48,127 nucleotides of DNA, taken from the NCBI GenBank assembly GCA_937958315.1, contig CALFGH010000149.1, forward strand, positions 1-48,127, given 5' to 3'. Made by a program: the position numbers and the translations under genes. Under the pieces are notes generated by a model. The model had not been told where the DNA came from and did not search any database. It saw nothing but the letters and a program-made list of their open reading frames with translations. Numbering within the stretch: position 1 is the first letter of the stretch; each line of letters opens with the position of its first letter. Shown here piece by piece: positions 41,770 to 48,127 of the stretch. Source of the DNA: an uncultured Collinsella sp. (lineage in GTDB: Bacteria; Actinomycetota; Coriobacteriia; Coriobacteriales; Coriobacteriaceae).

Positions 41770-41783
41770 AAGGAGCAAAGGCC

Positions 41784-42647
41784 ATGGCATTTAACGTTAA
41801 CGCGCTCGGATTTGGCGACAACGTCGTCGATCGCTACGAGCATATCCACACCATGTATCCCGGCGGCAATGCGGTGAACTTCGCCGTTTATGCCAAGAAA
41901 TGCGGTGCCGCACGCTCCGCATACATGGGCATTTTTGGCAATGATGCCGCTGCCGAGCATGTCATTGCAAGCCTCGAGGATGAGGGTATCGAGCTTGACA
42001 AGTGCGAGCAGATGATTGGCGAGAACGGAGCGGCTCGCGTGACCGTCGTTGACGGTGACCGTGTCTTCCTCGGCTCCAACGAGGGCGGTATCCGTGGCGA
42101 TGCGCGCTATGTCCTCGATCGCTTTGACCTTTCGTACATGAAGCAGTTCGATGTGGTTCATTCGGGCAACTATTGCTTTACTGAGCGCGAGCTGCCCAAG
42201 TTGAAGGCTGCGGGCGTCACGGTCTCTTTTGACTTTTCGGACGACTCCACCGACGAGTACTACGAGCAGATTGCGCCCTACGTCGATTTTGCTTTCTTTA
42301 GTGCGGCGGATGCCGCGAGCGAGGACGAGATTCGCGAGCGTCTGGCATGGGTGAAGGGCCTGGGTCCGCGTTTTGTGTCGGCTACGGCGGGCGCCGAGGG
42401 CTGCATTGCTTACGACGGCGAGCGTTATTACCGCCAGCTGGCTAAGCCGGTAACGGACATGAAGGACACCATGGGGGCGGGCGACTCGTTCCTCACTTCG
42501 TTTTTGATGTGCTATCTCGATTCCGCCAAGCGTGGTGAGGATGGTGCCGAGGCCATCGAGCGTGCGCTCGACTTTGCTGCCGGGTTTGCCTCGACCGTGT
42601 GCGGCATGGAAGGCTCTTGGGGCCACGGAGCACCAATCGTCGAATAG
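41784..42647 (+). CDS. frlD: FrlD-like PfkB-family kinase
   Basis: A 287-residue ribokinase/PfkB-family kinase. HTMYPGGNAVNFAVYAKKCG is the substrate-binding start, and DTMGAGDSFLTSFL carries the catalytic Asp and anion hole. FrlD phosphorylates fructoselysine at the 6 position before FrlB cleaves it. It lies 14 nt after the deglycase stop with AAGGAG between, and it is the last gene of the operon. A GC-rich hairpin and a long inverted-repeat element follow. Confidence 0.88.
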   Translation: MAFNVNALGFGDNVVDRYEHIHTMYPGGNAVNFAVYAKKCGAARSAYMGIFGNDAAAEHVIASLEDEGIELDKCEQMIGENGAARVTVVDGDRVFLGSNEGGIRGDARYVLDRFDLSYMKQFDVVHSGNYCFTERELPKLKAAGVTVSFDFSDDSTDEYYEQIAPYVDFAFFSAADAASEDEIRERLAWVKGLGPRFVSATAGAEGCIAYDGERYYRQLAKPVTDMKDTMGAGDSFLTSFLMCYLDSAKRGEDGAEAIERALDFAAGFASTVCGMEGSWGHGAPIVE

Positions 42648-42653
42648 CCGAGC

Positions 42654-42687
42654 GGTCCCGGGGAGGTGCAGGCGCCTCCTCGGGACC
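42654..42687 (+). terminator. Hairpin after the Amadori operon, lacking a T tract
   Basis: A 13-bp stem with one G-T pair (42654-42666 with 42675-42687). The position where a T tract is expected is taken by the start of the inverted-repeat element at 42689. Confidence 0.65.
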
Positions 42688-42688
42688 C

Positions 42689-42921
42689 GGTGTGCAAAAA
42701 ATGCCAAATATGAGTACTGTGACTAATTTAGTCGCAGCAAAATCAACCCCTTCAGACGTGATTTGAGCGTCTGGAGGGGTTTAAGATTTGCGAAAACGCA
42801 GGATGAATGACTGTAAAAGCTTTAATTAGCGGACAATCGAGGATTATTCTGGCGGTTGGAAAGTTAAAAGAAATGTATCCATTCCGGTAGCAGTACTCAT
42901 ATTTGGCATTTTTTGCACACC
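42689..42921. mobile_element. 233-bp element with perfect 31-bp terminal inverted repeats
   Basis: Arms 42689-42719 and 42891-42921 are exact 31-bp inverted repeats. The 171-bp interior has no protein-coding frame of note but holds a hairpin (42745-42758 with 42769-42782, one G-T pair) with flanking AAATC and GATTT. It fills the space between frlD and tatD: 1 nt after a terminator stem, 5 nt before the tatD stop codon. This looks like a non-autonomous MITE-type element, but no target-site duplication is visible. A structured RNA or a convergent-gene boundary element is an alternative. Confidence 0.65.
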
Positions 42922-42926
42922 AGGGG

Positions 42927-43709
42927 TTAGCGAAGGTCAAAAACATAGTGCGCATTTGCTAAAACTGCCGACTCGATGCGCTTTGCGTCACAGTTTTTGA
43001 GTGAGGCAATGCGCATCGAGGTCCTTGTGAGCGATTTGATGAGCGACTGCGCGCTTGTCTCTATGTTTGGTTCGGCTGGCGCATCGGTCTCGAGCAGTTG
43101 ACGGTCGAGTGGAATCTGTCGGGCATATTCGCGACCGCGCTTGGTGGCGAGCATGCGTTCGTTGACGGAAAAATAGCAGCCCGCATTACGCGCGCGGACG
43201 AGTTCGTCCGAAGTGCCGCTAAACCAGTGGAAGATGATAACGGGGGAGTCGGAGTTTGGGATGAGTAGTCCATGCGATTCGAGGACGTCCAGTACGGCTC
43301 CTGCTGAACGAACGGCGTGAATTGATATCACGCGCCCGGCAAGAGGGCACTGCACGAGTGTATCGCAGAGCCGGTCAAATGCCTGTATTTGTAGCGGCTC
43401 ACTTCCGGCAAAACGAGCGGAAAAGTCGAGCCCGACCTCGCCAACAAAACGTTCTTGCGCGGCAATTTGGCAGAGTAGGTCAATTTCTGCGTTGCCGCAT
43501 CGCTCGTCGGCGAGCCACCAGGGATGGAGGCCGATGCCCTTGATGACGGTAGGAGGGCGACGGGTTCGTCCATGTGCGTTAGCGAAGTCGCGTGGATCGA
43601 CGCCGCAATCAAATAGACCCAAGCCCAGCGCCGTTGCCTCATCGGCAACAGCGTCCGGGTGAGCCATTAAATCAAGATGGCAATGTGCATCAAATAATCG
43701 GGGCTCCAT
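42927..43709 (-). CDS. tatD: TatD-family DNase/hydrolase
   Basis: A 260-residue metal-dependent hydrolase of the TatD family, which has 3'-5' exonuclease or related activity in DNA quality control. Metal ligands in order: DAHCHLD (HxH), VGEVGLDFS (Glu), VISIHAV (His), IIFHWFSG (His) and LLETDAP (Asp). It is followed 14 nt upstream on the same strand by tcdA, so both are probably one transcript. The stop codon lies 5 nt from the inverted-repeat element. Confidence 0.92.
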   Translation of the reverse strand: MEPRLFDAHCHLDLMAHPDAVADEATALGLGLFDCGVDPRDFANAHGRTRRPPTVIKGIGLHPWWLADERCGNAEIDLLCQIAAQERFVGEVGLDFSARFAGSEPLQIQAFDRLCDTLVQCPLAGRVISIHAVRSAGAVLDVLESHGLLIPNSDSPVIIFHWFSGTSDELVRARNAGCYFSVNERMLATKRGREYARQIPLDRQLLETDAPAEPNIETSAQSLIKSLTRTSMRIASLKNCDAKRIESAVLANAHYVFDLR

Positions 43710-43723
43710 CTCGGCGCGCTCCG

Positions 43724-44521
43724 CTAGTCCAAGCGCTGGCCATCGGCGCGCACGCGCTCGGTACCGCGGCCACTGATCTGGCGGATAACCTCGCCGGCGA
43801 TCATCTGACCCATGATGGGCGGCATAAAGCTGGCGGTTCCCAGCTCGGTGCGCTCGTGGATGTTGGAAGGATCGCGGGGCTGTGTCTTAACCGATTCCTC
43901 GCAGCTAAACAGTACATGCAGGCTCTTGATTCCGCGCTTCTTGCATTCTTTGCGCATAATGCGGCTCATGGGGTCACGCACCGTATCGAAGATGTCGGCA
44001 AAGCGGAGGCACTCGGGATGGAGCTTGTTGGCCCCGCCCATGGAGCTAACCAAACGAATGCCGTGGTCCTGAGCGTATTTGGCAATGGTGAGCTTGGCCG
44101 AGATGGTGTCGATGGCGTCGACGACGTAGTCGAGCTTGCCGTCCGTCTGCTCCAAAACGCTCGCGAAGAAATCATCGATGTTGTCGCTCAGCAAGTATTC
44201 GGTGCGCTTGATGACGGTGGCGGCGGGATTGATGTCGTGGATCATGGCCTCCATCACGTCAACCTTGCGCTTGCCGACGGTGCTGTGAAAGGCGATGGAC
44301 TGGCGATTGATATTGCTGGGCGCGATGATGTCCTTATCCAGAATGACGAAATGACCAATGCCGCCGCGGGCGAGTGCCTCGCAGCAGTTGGAGCCCACGC
44401 CTCCGCAGCCGAGCACTAGCACCGTAGCATCGGCGAGCTTATCGAGTGCCTCGCGGCCCATGATAATCTCGAGCTTGGTGTCGCGTGTCTCGATGGCGGC
44501 TGCGGCTGTGGTCTCGGTCAT
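43724..44521 (-). CDS. tcdA: tRNA threonylcarbamoyladenosine dehydratase
   Basis: An E1/ThiF-like enzyme that cyclises t6A to ct6A at position 37 of ANN-decoding tRNAs, using ATP. The 265-residue protein has the ATP loop VLVLGCGGVGSN, DKDIIAPSNINRQ, VVDAIDTISAK and the FSCEESVKTQ segment with the catalytic-type Cys characteristic of TcdA/CsdL. The ATG at 44521 has GGAGGA 5 nt upstream; a longer frame to 44671 is unsupported. It precedes tatD on the minus strand. Confidence 0.93.
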   Translation of the reverse strand: MTETTAAAAIETRDTKLEIIMGREALDKLADATVLVLGCGGVGSNCCEALARGGIGHFVILDKDIIAPSNINRQSIAFHSTVGKRKVDVMEAMIHDINPAATVIKRTEYLLSDNIDDFFASVLEQTDGKLDYVVDAIDTISAKLTIAKYAQDHGIRLVSSMGGANKLHPECLRFADIFDTVRDPMSRIMRKECKKRGIKSLHVLFSCEESVKTQPRDPSNIHERTELGTASFMPPIMGQMIAGEVIRQISGRGTERVRADGQRLD

Positions 44522-44727
44522 AGATATCCTCCGATGGGGAGTCGGTCGTGTTTTAGCTATCGCCATTATAGGTATTATTGCGATTCCATTTGAGCCCTTG
44601 GGCTTGTTGAAATGGGATCGGGATTCGCATAAGATTGAAGCAGATGGCACCCGTTGCAGCGGGTTGGCCAACTCCGAAACACGTTTATGGCGTGAGAAGT
44701 GGCCGTCTTCGCATTACGCGGGGGCGG

Positions 44728-44814
44728 CTATTTCATTCGACCTCCAATGTGGATGCCGAGCTCCACAGCCGCGATTACAAGCAATAACAACGTCAGGACA
44801 TCGTCAATACTCAT
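44728..44814 (-). CDS. 28-residue membrane peptide under a LexA-box promoter
   Basis: A very short gene with a good ribosome site (AAGGAG, complement of 44822-44827) 7 nt before its ATG. It starts MSIDDVLTLLLLVIAAVELG and ends in a basic tail (IHIGGRMK). One hydrophobic helix (about residues 6-22) is bounded by acidic and basic ends. Size and layout recall SOS-induced toxin peptides such as TisB (29 residues) and holin-like type I toxins, but I do not recognise the family. Its promoter contains a LexA-box match. It is divergent from sdpR-sdpI, a repressor-immunity pair. Confidence 0.65.
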   Translation of the reverse strand: MSIDDVLTLLLLVIAAVELGIHIGGRMK

Positions 44815-44865
44815 AGTCCATCTCCTTCTCGGGTAGAGGGAGCTGGCCCATCTGCTTCAACTTCC

Positions 44866-44894
44866 ATTGTAGCTAAATACGAACGAATGTTCTA
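44866..44894 (-). promoter_or_regulatory. Promoter of the 28-residue peptide with LexA box
   Basis: On the minus strand: -35 TAGAAC (44889-44894), 17-nt spacer, -10 TACAAT (44866-44871). CGAACGAATGTTCT (44880-44893) lies between and over them and matches 10 of 12 fixed positions of TCGAAC-N4-GTTCGA when extended by one base on each side. Predicted transcription starts near 44858. Confidence 0.65.
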
Positions 44895-44946
44895 TAGATG
44901 TTCCTGTATTAGATAATTAGACAAACATCTAAATATCGAGTATAGT
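44895..44946 (+). promoter_or_regulatory. sdpR promoter and inverted-repeat operator
   Basis: TAGACA (44918-44923), 17 nt, TATAGT (44941-44946) is a strong promoter. It is flanked by nested inverted repeats: TAGATGTT (44895-44902) with AACATCTA (44924-44931), and TTAGAT (44909-44914) with ATCTAA (44927-44932). This fits autoregulation by the ArsR-type SdpR. The operator directly adjoins the LexA-box promoter of the divergent peptide gene. Confidence 0.7.
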
Positions 44947-44980
44947 GTGCGCGTCATGAGAGATGATGAGAGGAGGTCTT

Positions 44981-45259
44981 ATGCCGGGAGAGGGCTTTAA
45001 GGCGCTTGCCGATCCAACGCGACGGCGCATTTTGGAGTTGCTGCGCGAGGGCAATTGCACGGCGGGGGAGCTTGCCGAGCATTTCGATATCAGTAAGCCG
45101 TCGCTGAGCCATCACTTGGCGACGCTCAAAAACGCCGGGTTGGTGACCGACGAACGTCATGGCCAAAACATCGTTTACAGCTTAAACACCACCGTCATGC
45201 AGGACTTGATCGGTTGGTTTATGGGCTTTACAAACACGGAAGGTGATAAGGATGAATAA
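44981..45259 (+). CDS. sdpR: ArsR-family repressor, SdpR type
   Basis: A 92-residue winged-helix repressor. FKALADPTRRRILELLREGN, then ELAEHFDISKPSLSHHLATLKNAG cover the DNA-binding domain. It lacks the Cys metal sites of ArsR or CadC sensors. Together with the overlapping SdpI-like gene it matches the B. subtilis SdpR-SdpI pair, in which the membrane protein sequesters the repressor when a toxin is sensed. AGAGGAGG precedes the ATG at 44981. Confidence 0.85.
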   Translation: MPGEGFKALADPTRRRILELLREGNCTAGELAEHFDISKPSLSHHLATLKNAGLVTDERHGQNIVYSLNTTVMQDLIGWFMGFTNTEGDKDE

Positions 45260-45956
45260 CGAAAACAAGGGCATTCACGCCACGGGGGTATCGCGGCGTG
45301 TGTGGATTGCGCTGATCGCTCTGTGCGTCGCCAATGTCGTAGCGCACCTCATGGTGATGCCGAGCTTGCCTGGGCAGATTCCCACGCACTGGGGCGCGAA
45401 CGGAGCCGTCGACGGTTGGGGTCCCAGCTGGATGGCCTCCGCGCTCGGCGTGCTGCCTCTGGTGCTTCTCGCAATGTTCTGCGTGGTGCCGCGCATCGAT
45501 CCCAAAGGTGAGGCATATCGAACCTCGGGCAAGTTCTATCAGGGCTTCGTAATCGCCTTCACCTTGTTCATGTGCGCCATAAGCTGGCTGGGAGAGCTTA
45601 CGGTCTGGGGCGTGGTGCCGGCGGTCGGTTCGGTTAACGTGCTGATTTCCGGTGTTGTCGGTTTGCTGTTCATCGGCGTAGGCAACTACTTGCCGCGTGT
45701 GAAGCAGAACTATACGCTCGGTATCAAGACGCCTTGGGCGCTTGCCAATCCCGAGAACTGGCGCCGTACGCAGCGCTTTGGCGGTGCCTGCTTTATGGTG
45801 CTGGGCTTTGGCCTGATTGTGATGGGCGTGGCGGGTAGCGTGCTTTCGAGTGAAGTCGTCGCCGCGGTGATTGCGGTTCTGGCGTTTGGTTCGGTTGGAG
45901 CCGTCTACGTCTACTCGTATCTGCTGTGGCGCAAATCGCAGCGAGCCGCTCGCTAA
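45252..45956 (+). CDS. sdpI: SdpI-family immunity/sensor membrane protein
   Basis: A 234-residue membrane protein with about six helices. The DUF1648 segment (MVMPSLPGQIPTHWGANGAVDGW, split here as a loop after helix 1) and the SdpI segment (TLGIKTPWALANPENWRRTQ) are both recognisable. In B. subtilis SdpI gives immunity to the SdpC killing factor and controls SdpR. It overlaps sdpR by 8 nt (ATGAATAA junction), so the two are coupled. The divergent 28-residue peptide is a possible cognate, which is inference. Confidence 0.88.
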   Translation: MNNENKGIHATGVSRRVWIALIALCVANVVAHLMVMPSLPGQIPTHWGANGAVDGWGPSWMASALGVLPLVLLAMFCVVPRIDPKGEAYRTSGKFYQGFVIAFTLFMCAISWLGELTVWGVVPAVGSVNVLISGVVGLLFIGVGNYLPRVKQNYTLGIKTPWALANPENWRRTQRFGGACFMVLGFGLIVMGVAGSVLSSEVVAAVIAVLAFGSVGAVYVYSYLLWRKSQRAAR

Positions 45957-46141
45957 GGTTGCGGAAAACTAGCGTACGCAGTTCATAGTATGTTCCGGGG
46001 GAACTTTTCCCAGGTAGTATTAGGGGGTATGGGCAACCATGCCCCTATTTCGTTACGTTTCAGAGCTGGTTTTTCCATTTCGTTTCCACTAAAGCGAAAC
46101 AAGAATAGGAAAACAGCAGGTAGAAAGGATAAAACAGGCAT

Positions 46142-47821
46142 ATGGCGGAGTTTATCTACCAGATGTATCAGGCTCGCAAGGCCCATGGCGACAAGGTGAT
46201 CCTTGACGACGTGACCCTGAGCTTCTACCCCGGTGCCAAGATCGGCGTTGTGGGTCCCAACGGCATGGGCAAGTCGACCCTGCTCAAGATCATGGCCGGC
46301 ATCGAGGAGGTCTCCAACGGCGATGCCAGGCTCACCCCCGGCTACACTGTGGGCATCCTGCAGCAGGAGCCGCCGCTCGATGACGACAAGACCGTCATCG
46401 AGAACGTGCGCATGGCGTTTGGTGATATGATCGCCAAGGTCGATCGCTTCAATAAGATCGGCGAGGAGATGTGCGACCCGGATTGCGACATGGACGCCCT
46501 CATGGCCGAGATGGGCAAGCTCCAGGACGAGATCGACGCCGCCGACGGCTGGGATATCGATTCCAAGCTCGGCCAGGCCATGGACGCCCTGCAGCTGCCC
46601 GATTCCGACATGCCGGTCAACGTGCTTTCCGGCGGCGAGCGTCGTCGCGTGGCCCTGTGCAAGCTGCTGCTCGAGGCTCCCGACCTGCTGCTGCTCGACG
46701 AGCCCACGAACCACCTGGACGCCGAGTCGATCCTGTGGCTCGAGCACTTCCTGCACAACTACCAGGGCGCGGTGCTTGCCGTTACGCACGATCGCTACTT
46801 CCTGGATAACGTTGCCGAGTGGATCTGCGAGGTTGACCGCGGTCACCTTTATCCCTACAAGGGCAACTACTCAACGTATCTGGAGACCAAGGCCGCGCGT
46901 ATCGAGGCTCAGGGCAACCGTGACGCCAAGCTCGCCAAGCGGATGGAGGCCGAGCTCGAGTGGGTACGCAGCTCGCCCAAGGCTCGCCAGGCAAAGAACA
47001 AGGCCCGTCTTGCTCGCTACGAGGAGATGGAGGCCGAGGCCCGCGCAAGCCAGAAGCTCGACTGGACCGACATCCGCATCCCTGTGGGCCCGCGTTTGGG
47101 CAACAAGGTGCTCGAGGCCCATCATCTGCACAAGGAGTTCGATGGCCGCGTGCTCATCGATGACCTTTCGTTCACCCTGCCGCGCAACGGCATCGTGGGC
47201 GTGATCGGTCCCAACGGCGTGGGCAAGACCACACTGTTCAAGACGATTGTGGGTCTGGAGCCGCTGACTTCGGGCGAGCTCGAGGTGGGCGAGACCGTCA
47301 AGATCTCTTACGTCGACCAGAACCGTTCCGGCATCGACCCCGACAAGAACCTATGGGAGGTCGTCTCGGACGGCCTGGACCACATGATGGTCGGCGAGAC
47401 CGAGGTTCCGAGCCGCGCTTATGTGGCGAGCTTTGGCTTTAAGGGCCAGGACCAGCAGAAGCGCGCTGGCGTGCTCTCCGGCGGCGAGCGCAACCGTCTG
47501 AACCTGGCGCTCACGCTCAAGCAGGGCGGCAACCTGTTGCTCCTCGACGAGCCCACGAACGACCTCGACGTCGAGACGCTGTCCTCGCTCGAGGCGGCGC
47601 TGCTCGAGTTCCCGGGCTGCTCGGTGGTCATTAGCCACGACCGTATGTTCCTGGACCGCGTCGCCACGCACATTCTGGCGTGGGAGGGCACCGACGAAAA
47701 TCCGGGCAACTGGTATTGGTTCGAGGGCAACTTCGAGGCCTATCAGGCCAACCGCATCGAGCGCCTGGGCGAGGACGCAGCCCAGCCGCATCGTATCCAC
47801 CGCAAGCTCACGCGTGACTAG
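46142..47821 (+). CDS. ettA: ABC-F protein, energy-dependent translational throttle EttA
   Basis: A 559-residue ribosome-associated ABC-F ATPase without membrane segments. It has two ATPase domains: Walker A GPNGMGKST and GPNGVGKTT, signatures VLSGGERRRVAL and VLSGGERNRLNL, and Walker B motifs LLLLDEPTNHLDAES and LLLLDEPTNDLDVET. The interdomain linker (AKLAKRMEAELEWVRSSPKARQAKNKARL, positions ~265-295) and the arm region are those of EttA, which gates entry into elongation when ATP is low. AGAAAGGAT lies 11 nt before the ATG. Confidence 0.95.
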   Translation: MAEFIYQMYQARKAHGDKVILDDVTLSFYPGAKIGVVGPNGMGKSTLLKIMAGIEEVSNGDARLTPGYTVGILQQEPPLDDDKTVIENVRMAFGDMIAKVDRFNKIGEEMCDPDCDMDALMAEMGKLQDEIDAADGWDIDSKLGQAMDALQLPDSDMPVNVLSGGERRRVALCKLLLEAPDLLLLDEPTNHLDAESILWLEHFLHNYQGAVLAVTHDRYFLDNVAEWICEVDRGHLYPYKGNYSTYLETKAARIEAQGNRDAKLAKRMEAELEWVRSSPKARQAKNKARLARYEEMEAEARASQKLDWTDIRIPVGPRLGNKVLEAHHLHKEFDGRVLIDDLSFTLPRNGIVGVIGPNGVGKTTLFKTIVGLEPLTSGELEVGETVKISYVDQNRSGIDPDKNLWEVVSDGLDHMMVGETEVPSRAYVASFGFKGQDQQKRAGVLSGGERNRLNLALTLKQGGNLLLLDEPTNDLDVETLSSLEAALLEFPGCSVVISHDRMFLDRVATHILAWEGTDENPGNWYWFEGNFEAYQANRIERLGEDAAQPHRIHRKLTRD

Positions 47822-47857
47822 GTTTATTGCTGGTTTGGTTACGTAACATCAACAAAT

Positions 47858-47897
47858 AAAAACGGCTCAAATCCTGATTTGGATTTGAGCCGCTTTT
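47858..47897. terminator. Bidirectional terminator between ettA and the last gene
   Basis: A perfect 12-bp stem (47863-47874 with 47881-47892) and 6-nt loop, with an A run on the left and a T run on the right, so it can end both converging transcripts. Confidence 0.9.
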
Positions 47898-47899
47898 CG

Positions 47900-48127
47900 T
47901 TATTGTTCGGATTCTTCGACTTTATCGATGGTCCAGGCGGCTCCGAGACCGCCGGTGGTGTTGCGGCGGATGCGCACGGTAACCTCGCGGCGCTCGCCGG
48001 CCTGCGTGTAGCGCAGGGGGAAGCTTGCGCGGTTTCGCGCGACCTCGATGGTACCGCGCTCGCGGGCGATCCAGTAGTACTCGCCGACGATGCCGAGGGT
48101 ATCGGCGCCGTAGGGGAGATAGGTCGA
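47900..48127 (-). CDS. C-terminal end of an unknown protein (5' part outside the window)
   Basis: The last 75 codons of a minus-strand gene, ending in a TAA at 47900-47902 directly after the shared terminator. The visible protein (TLGIVGEYYWIARERGTIEV, then FPLRYTQAGERREVTVRIRR, ending KVEESEQ) is rich in beta-strand patterns and uses codons like its neighbours, so it is probably real. I recognise no family from this fragment. Confidence 0.75.
   Translation of the reverse strand, partial: STYLPYGADTLGIVGEYYWIARERGTIEVARNRASFPLRYTQAGERREVTVRIRRNTTGGLGAAWTIDKVEESEQ

Noticed and set aside
45990..46141. Leader peptide upstream of ettA
   Set aside because: An ATG at 45990 opens a frame running into ettA in another frame, but it has no ribosome site and no supporting structure.
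1..48127. CRISPR array, prophage or complete conjugative element
   Set aside because: No regularly spaced repeat array, integrase, phage structural gene, relaxase or VirB4 is visible; the VirD4-like and ClpP-like genes alone do not make an element.

Overview
The window looks like chromosomal DNA of a Coriobacteriia gut anaerobe, most likely Collinsella. The reasons are a G+C-rich sequence with Collinsella-like proteins, strong AAGGAGG ribosome sites, many GTG/TTG starts, an anaerobic class III ribonucleotide reductase, a flavodoxin and Fe-S aldo/keto reductase, and a fructoselysine-type (frl) operon. This is inferred from gene content; no 16S rRNA is present. Most genes are ordinary chromosomal functions in short operons separated by clear hairpin terminators.

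Layout. 1-3901: a tRNA 3' end and terminator, then nrdD behind a promoter carrying two NrdR boxes, and nrdG, separated from nrdD by two long inverted repeats. 3968-5638: folE, an HD-domain hydrolase and folB (folate). 5645-12056: a YgjP-like metalloprotease, an M19 dipeptidase, a SlyD-type chaperone next to a UreE-like nickel chaperone, a HAD phosphatase, a Fur-family regulator, acylphosphatase, a Gfo/Idh/MocA oxidoreductase and RNase H. 12120-14641: a LysR regulator divergent from metY; the metY leader carries an activator-type site, a promoter and a 17-residue Cys/Met-containing leader peptide. 14954-20961: a secreted protein, small proteins, ketopantoate reductase, an Fe-S aldo/keto reductase, a second Gfo/Idh/MocA protein and endonuclease IV. 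The last two are each preceded by a copy of the same palindromic repeat.

21023-24214 is a polar amino-acid ABC importer whose permease carries an unusual exported N-terminal domain. 24330-28756 holds a flavodoxin with a DUF3793 protein, a CsoR-type operator with a heavy-metal-binding protein, and a LexA-controlled Y-family polymerase with YolD. 28956-30650 is pgi. 30792-33660 is an isolated minus-strand operon: unknown protein, ClpP-like protease with intact triad, and VirD4/TraG-like ATPase, with no other conjugation gene nearby. 34151-35716 holds two HAD phosphatases.

35867-42647 is a six-gene Amadori-product catabolic locus: GntR regulator, YfcC/DcuC-type transporter, amidohydrolase, FrlC-like epimerase, FrlB-like deglycase and FrlD-like kinase. 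It ends at a 233-bp element with perfect 31-bp terminal inverted repeats. 42927-44521 holds tatD and tcdA on the minus strand. 44728-45956 is a compact locus: a 28-residue membrane peptide on the minus strand, with a LexA-box match between its -35 and -10, divergent from sdpR-sdpI. 46142-47821 is ettA, followed by a bidirectional terminator and the C-terminal end of a minus-strand gene.

The most interesting candidates are the SOS-controlled membrane peptide next to SdpRI, the ClpP/VirD4/unknown trio, the variant Amadori operon, the metY leader peptide, and the long palindromes placed just before Shine-Dalgarno sites. All functional claims rest on motif recognition and reading by eye; no database search was run.
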